Below are positions 6,474 to 6,687 of a DNA stretch of 6,687 nucleotides, in pieces. The notes under the pieces are model-generated. The model was given only the letters and a program-made list of their open reading frames with translations. It did not search any database and had not been told where the DNA came from. The translations under genes were made by a program, and so were the position numbers. Source of the DNA: CAZQIC01 sp964593555 (GTDB taxonomy: Bacteria > Bacteroidota > Bacteroidia > JAFLBG01); contig CAZQIC010000182.1 in the NCBI GenBank assembly GCA_964593555.1, forward strand, positions 1 to 6,687, in the 5' to 3' direction. Numbering within the stretch: the first letter of the stretch is position 1; each line of letters opens with the position of its first letter.

Positions 6474-6687
6474 TTTATTATATTTATTCGGTTAAGGGAT
6501 ATTTAAAATCAAATAATCAATAAGCGCTAAAGTTAACAATTTAGAAGGGACAAAAAAACGGGAATTTCGCATTAACAATGACTCTCGAAGAATTTAAAAA
6601 CGAGAAAAACAGAAAAATCGATAAAAAATGTACTTTAAAGTAGTATTTGCTCATTTTAATTAGATTTAGAAGTTTAATATATAGCAT
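6474..6687. other. AT-rich intergenic region at the right edge
   Basis: No recognisable gene lies here. The stretch holds the weak promoter candidate above, a perfect 12-bp palindrome TACTTTAAAGTA at 6631-6642, and two overlapping short open frames that I do not accept as genes. One is plus strand, 6578-6643, 21 Lys-rich residues. The other is minus strand, 6541-6687, 48 Phe-rich residues, open to the right edge. The latter could be the tail of a gene lying beyond the window, but its composition is what T-rich DNA gives by chance. No terminator hairpin is seen. Confidence 0.6.
6510..6539 (-). promoter_or_regulatory. Weak promoter candidate for the T9SS-secreted protein
   Basis: On the minus strand TTG (6539-6537), 19 bases, then ATTATTTG (6517-6510). 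The spacing and the TTTG half fit the Bacteroidota consensus, but the leading TA of the -7 box is replaced by AT. Transcription would begin near 6503, leaving a leader of about 30 AT-rich bases before the ATG at 6473. No better match was found between 6474 and 6687. Confidence 0.35.

Noticed and set aside
6578..6643. Plus-strand 21-codon ORF starting MTLEEFKNEK
   Set aside because: Very short and Lys-rich, antisense to the other open frame, with no promoter match or nearby ribosome site. It cannot be told from chance.
6541..6687. Minus-strand frame of 48 codons, Phe-rich, with an ATG exactly at the right edge and an internal MSKYYFKVHF start
   Set aside because: It looks loosely like a signal peptide, but T-rich DNA gives Phe/Leu-rich frames by chance. 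It has no ribosome site or domain and would overlap the promoter region. Sequence beyond the edge is needed to know if it is a gene tail.
1..6687. Mobile element, CRISPR, toxin-antitoxin or defence system
   Set aside because: No transposase, integrase, terminal repeats, direct-repeat array, nuclease or paired small genes are seen. The seven repeats at 5142-6383 are diverged protein-coding blades, not a CRISPR array.

Overview
The window comes from an AT-rich member of the Bacteroidota. The evidence is a C-terminal type IX secretion (T9SS) type A sorting domain, a Reg_prop/Y_Y_Y sensor fused to a SpoIIE phosphatase, no usable Shine-Dalgarno sequences, and promoter matches to the phylum's TTG-N19-TAnnTTTG form. 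Class or genus cannot be fixed from this stretch. Every supported gene lies on the minus strand, so transcription runs from high to low coordinates.

Layout in transcription order: (a) 6474-6687 is AT-rich intergenic DNA with a weak promoter candidate for the gene below it and a 12-bp perfect palindrome. (b) 4269-6473 encodes a secreted protein of 734 residues: signal peptide, seven ~59-residue WxKxYGG repeats (probably one seven-bladed beta-propeller), two fibronectin-III-like domains and a T9SS sorting domain. (c) A strong intrinsic terminator at 4214-4252 ends that gene. (d) A promoter at 4191-4220 follows at once, its -33 element lying in the terminator's T-tract, with a 10-bp palindrome centred in its spacer. 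(e) 977-4183 encodes a membrane sensor-phosphatase: periplasmic two-component-regulator propellers, a Y_Y_Y domain, one membrane helix, a coiled-coil linker and a cytoplasmic PP2C/SpoIIE domain. I place its start at 4183, because the longer frame to 4231 begins inside the terminator hairpin. (f) Four bases later, 265-972 encodes an NADPH-type short-chain dehydrogenase/reductase, almost certainly co-transcribed. (g) After a 90-bp gap with its own weak promoter candidate, guaB (IMP dehydrogenase) begins at 174 and runs off the left edge.

The phosphatase and the reductase form a likely two-gene operon. The sensor reads an extracytoplasmic signal and would pass it on by dephosphorylating a partner, probably a STAS-type anti-sigma antagonist, that is not encoded here. 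The T9SS protein is a separate transcription unit and guaB is housekeeping. I see no CRISPR array, tRNA, rRNA, insertion sequence, phage gene or recognisable defence cassette. The most interesting material is the compact terminator/promoter/palindrome junction at 4191-4252 and the sensor-phosphatase architecture.
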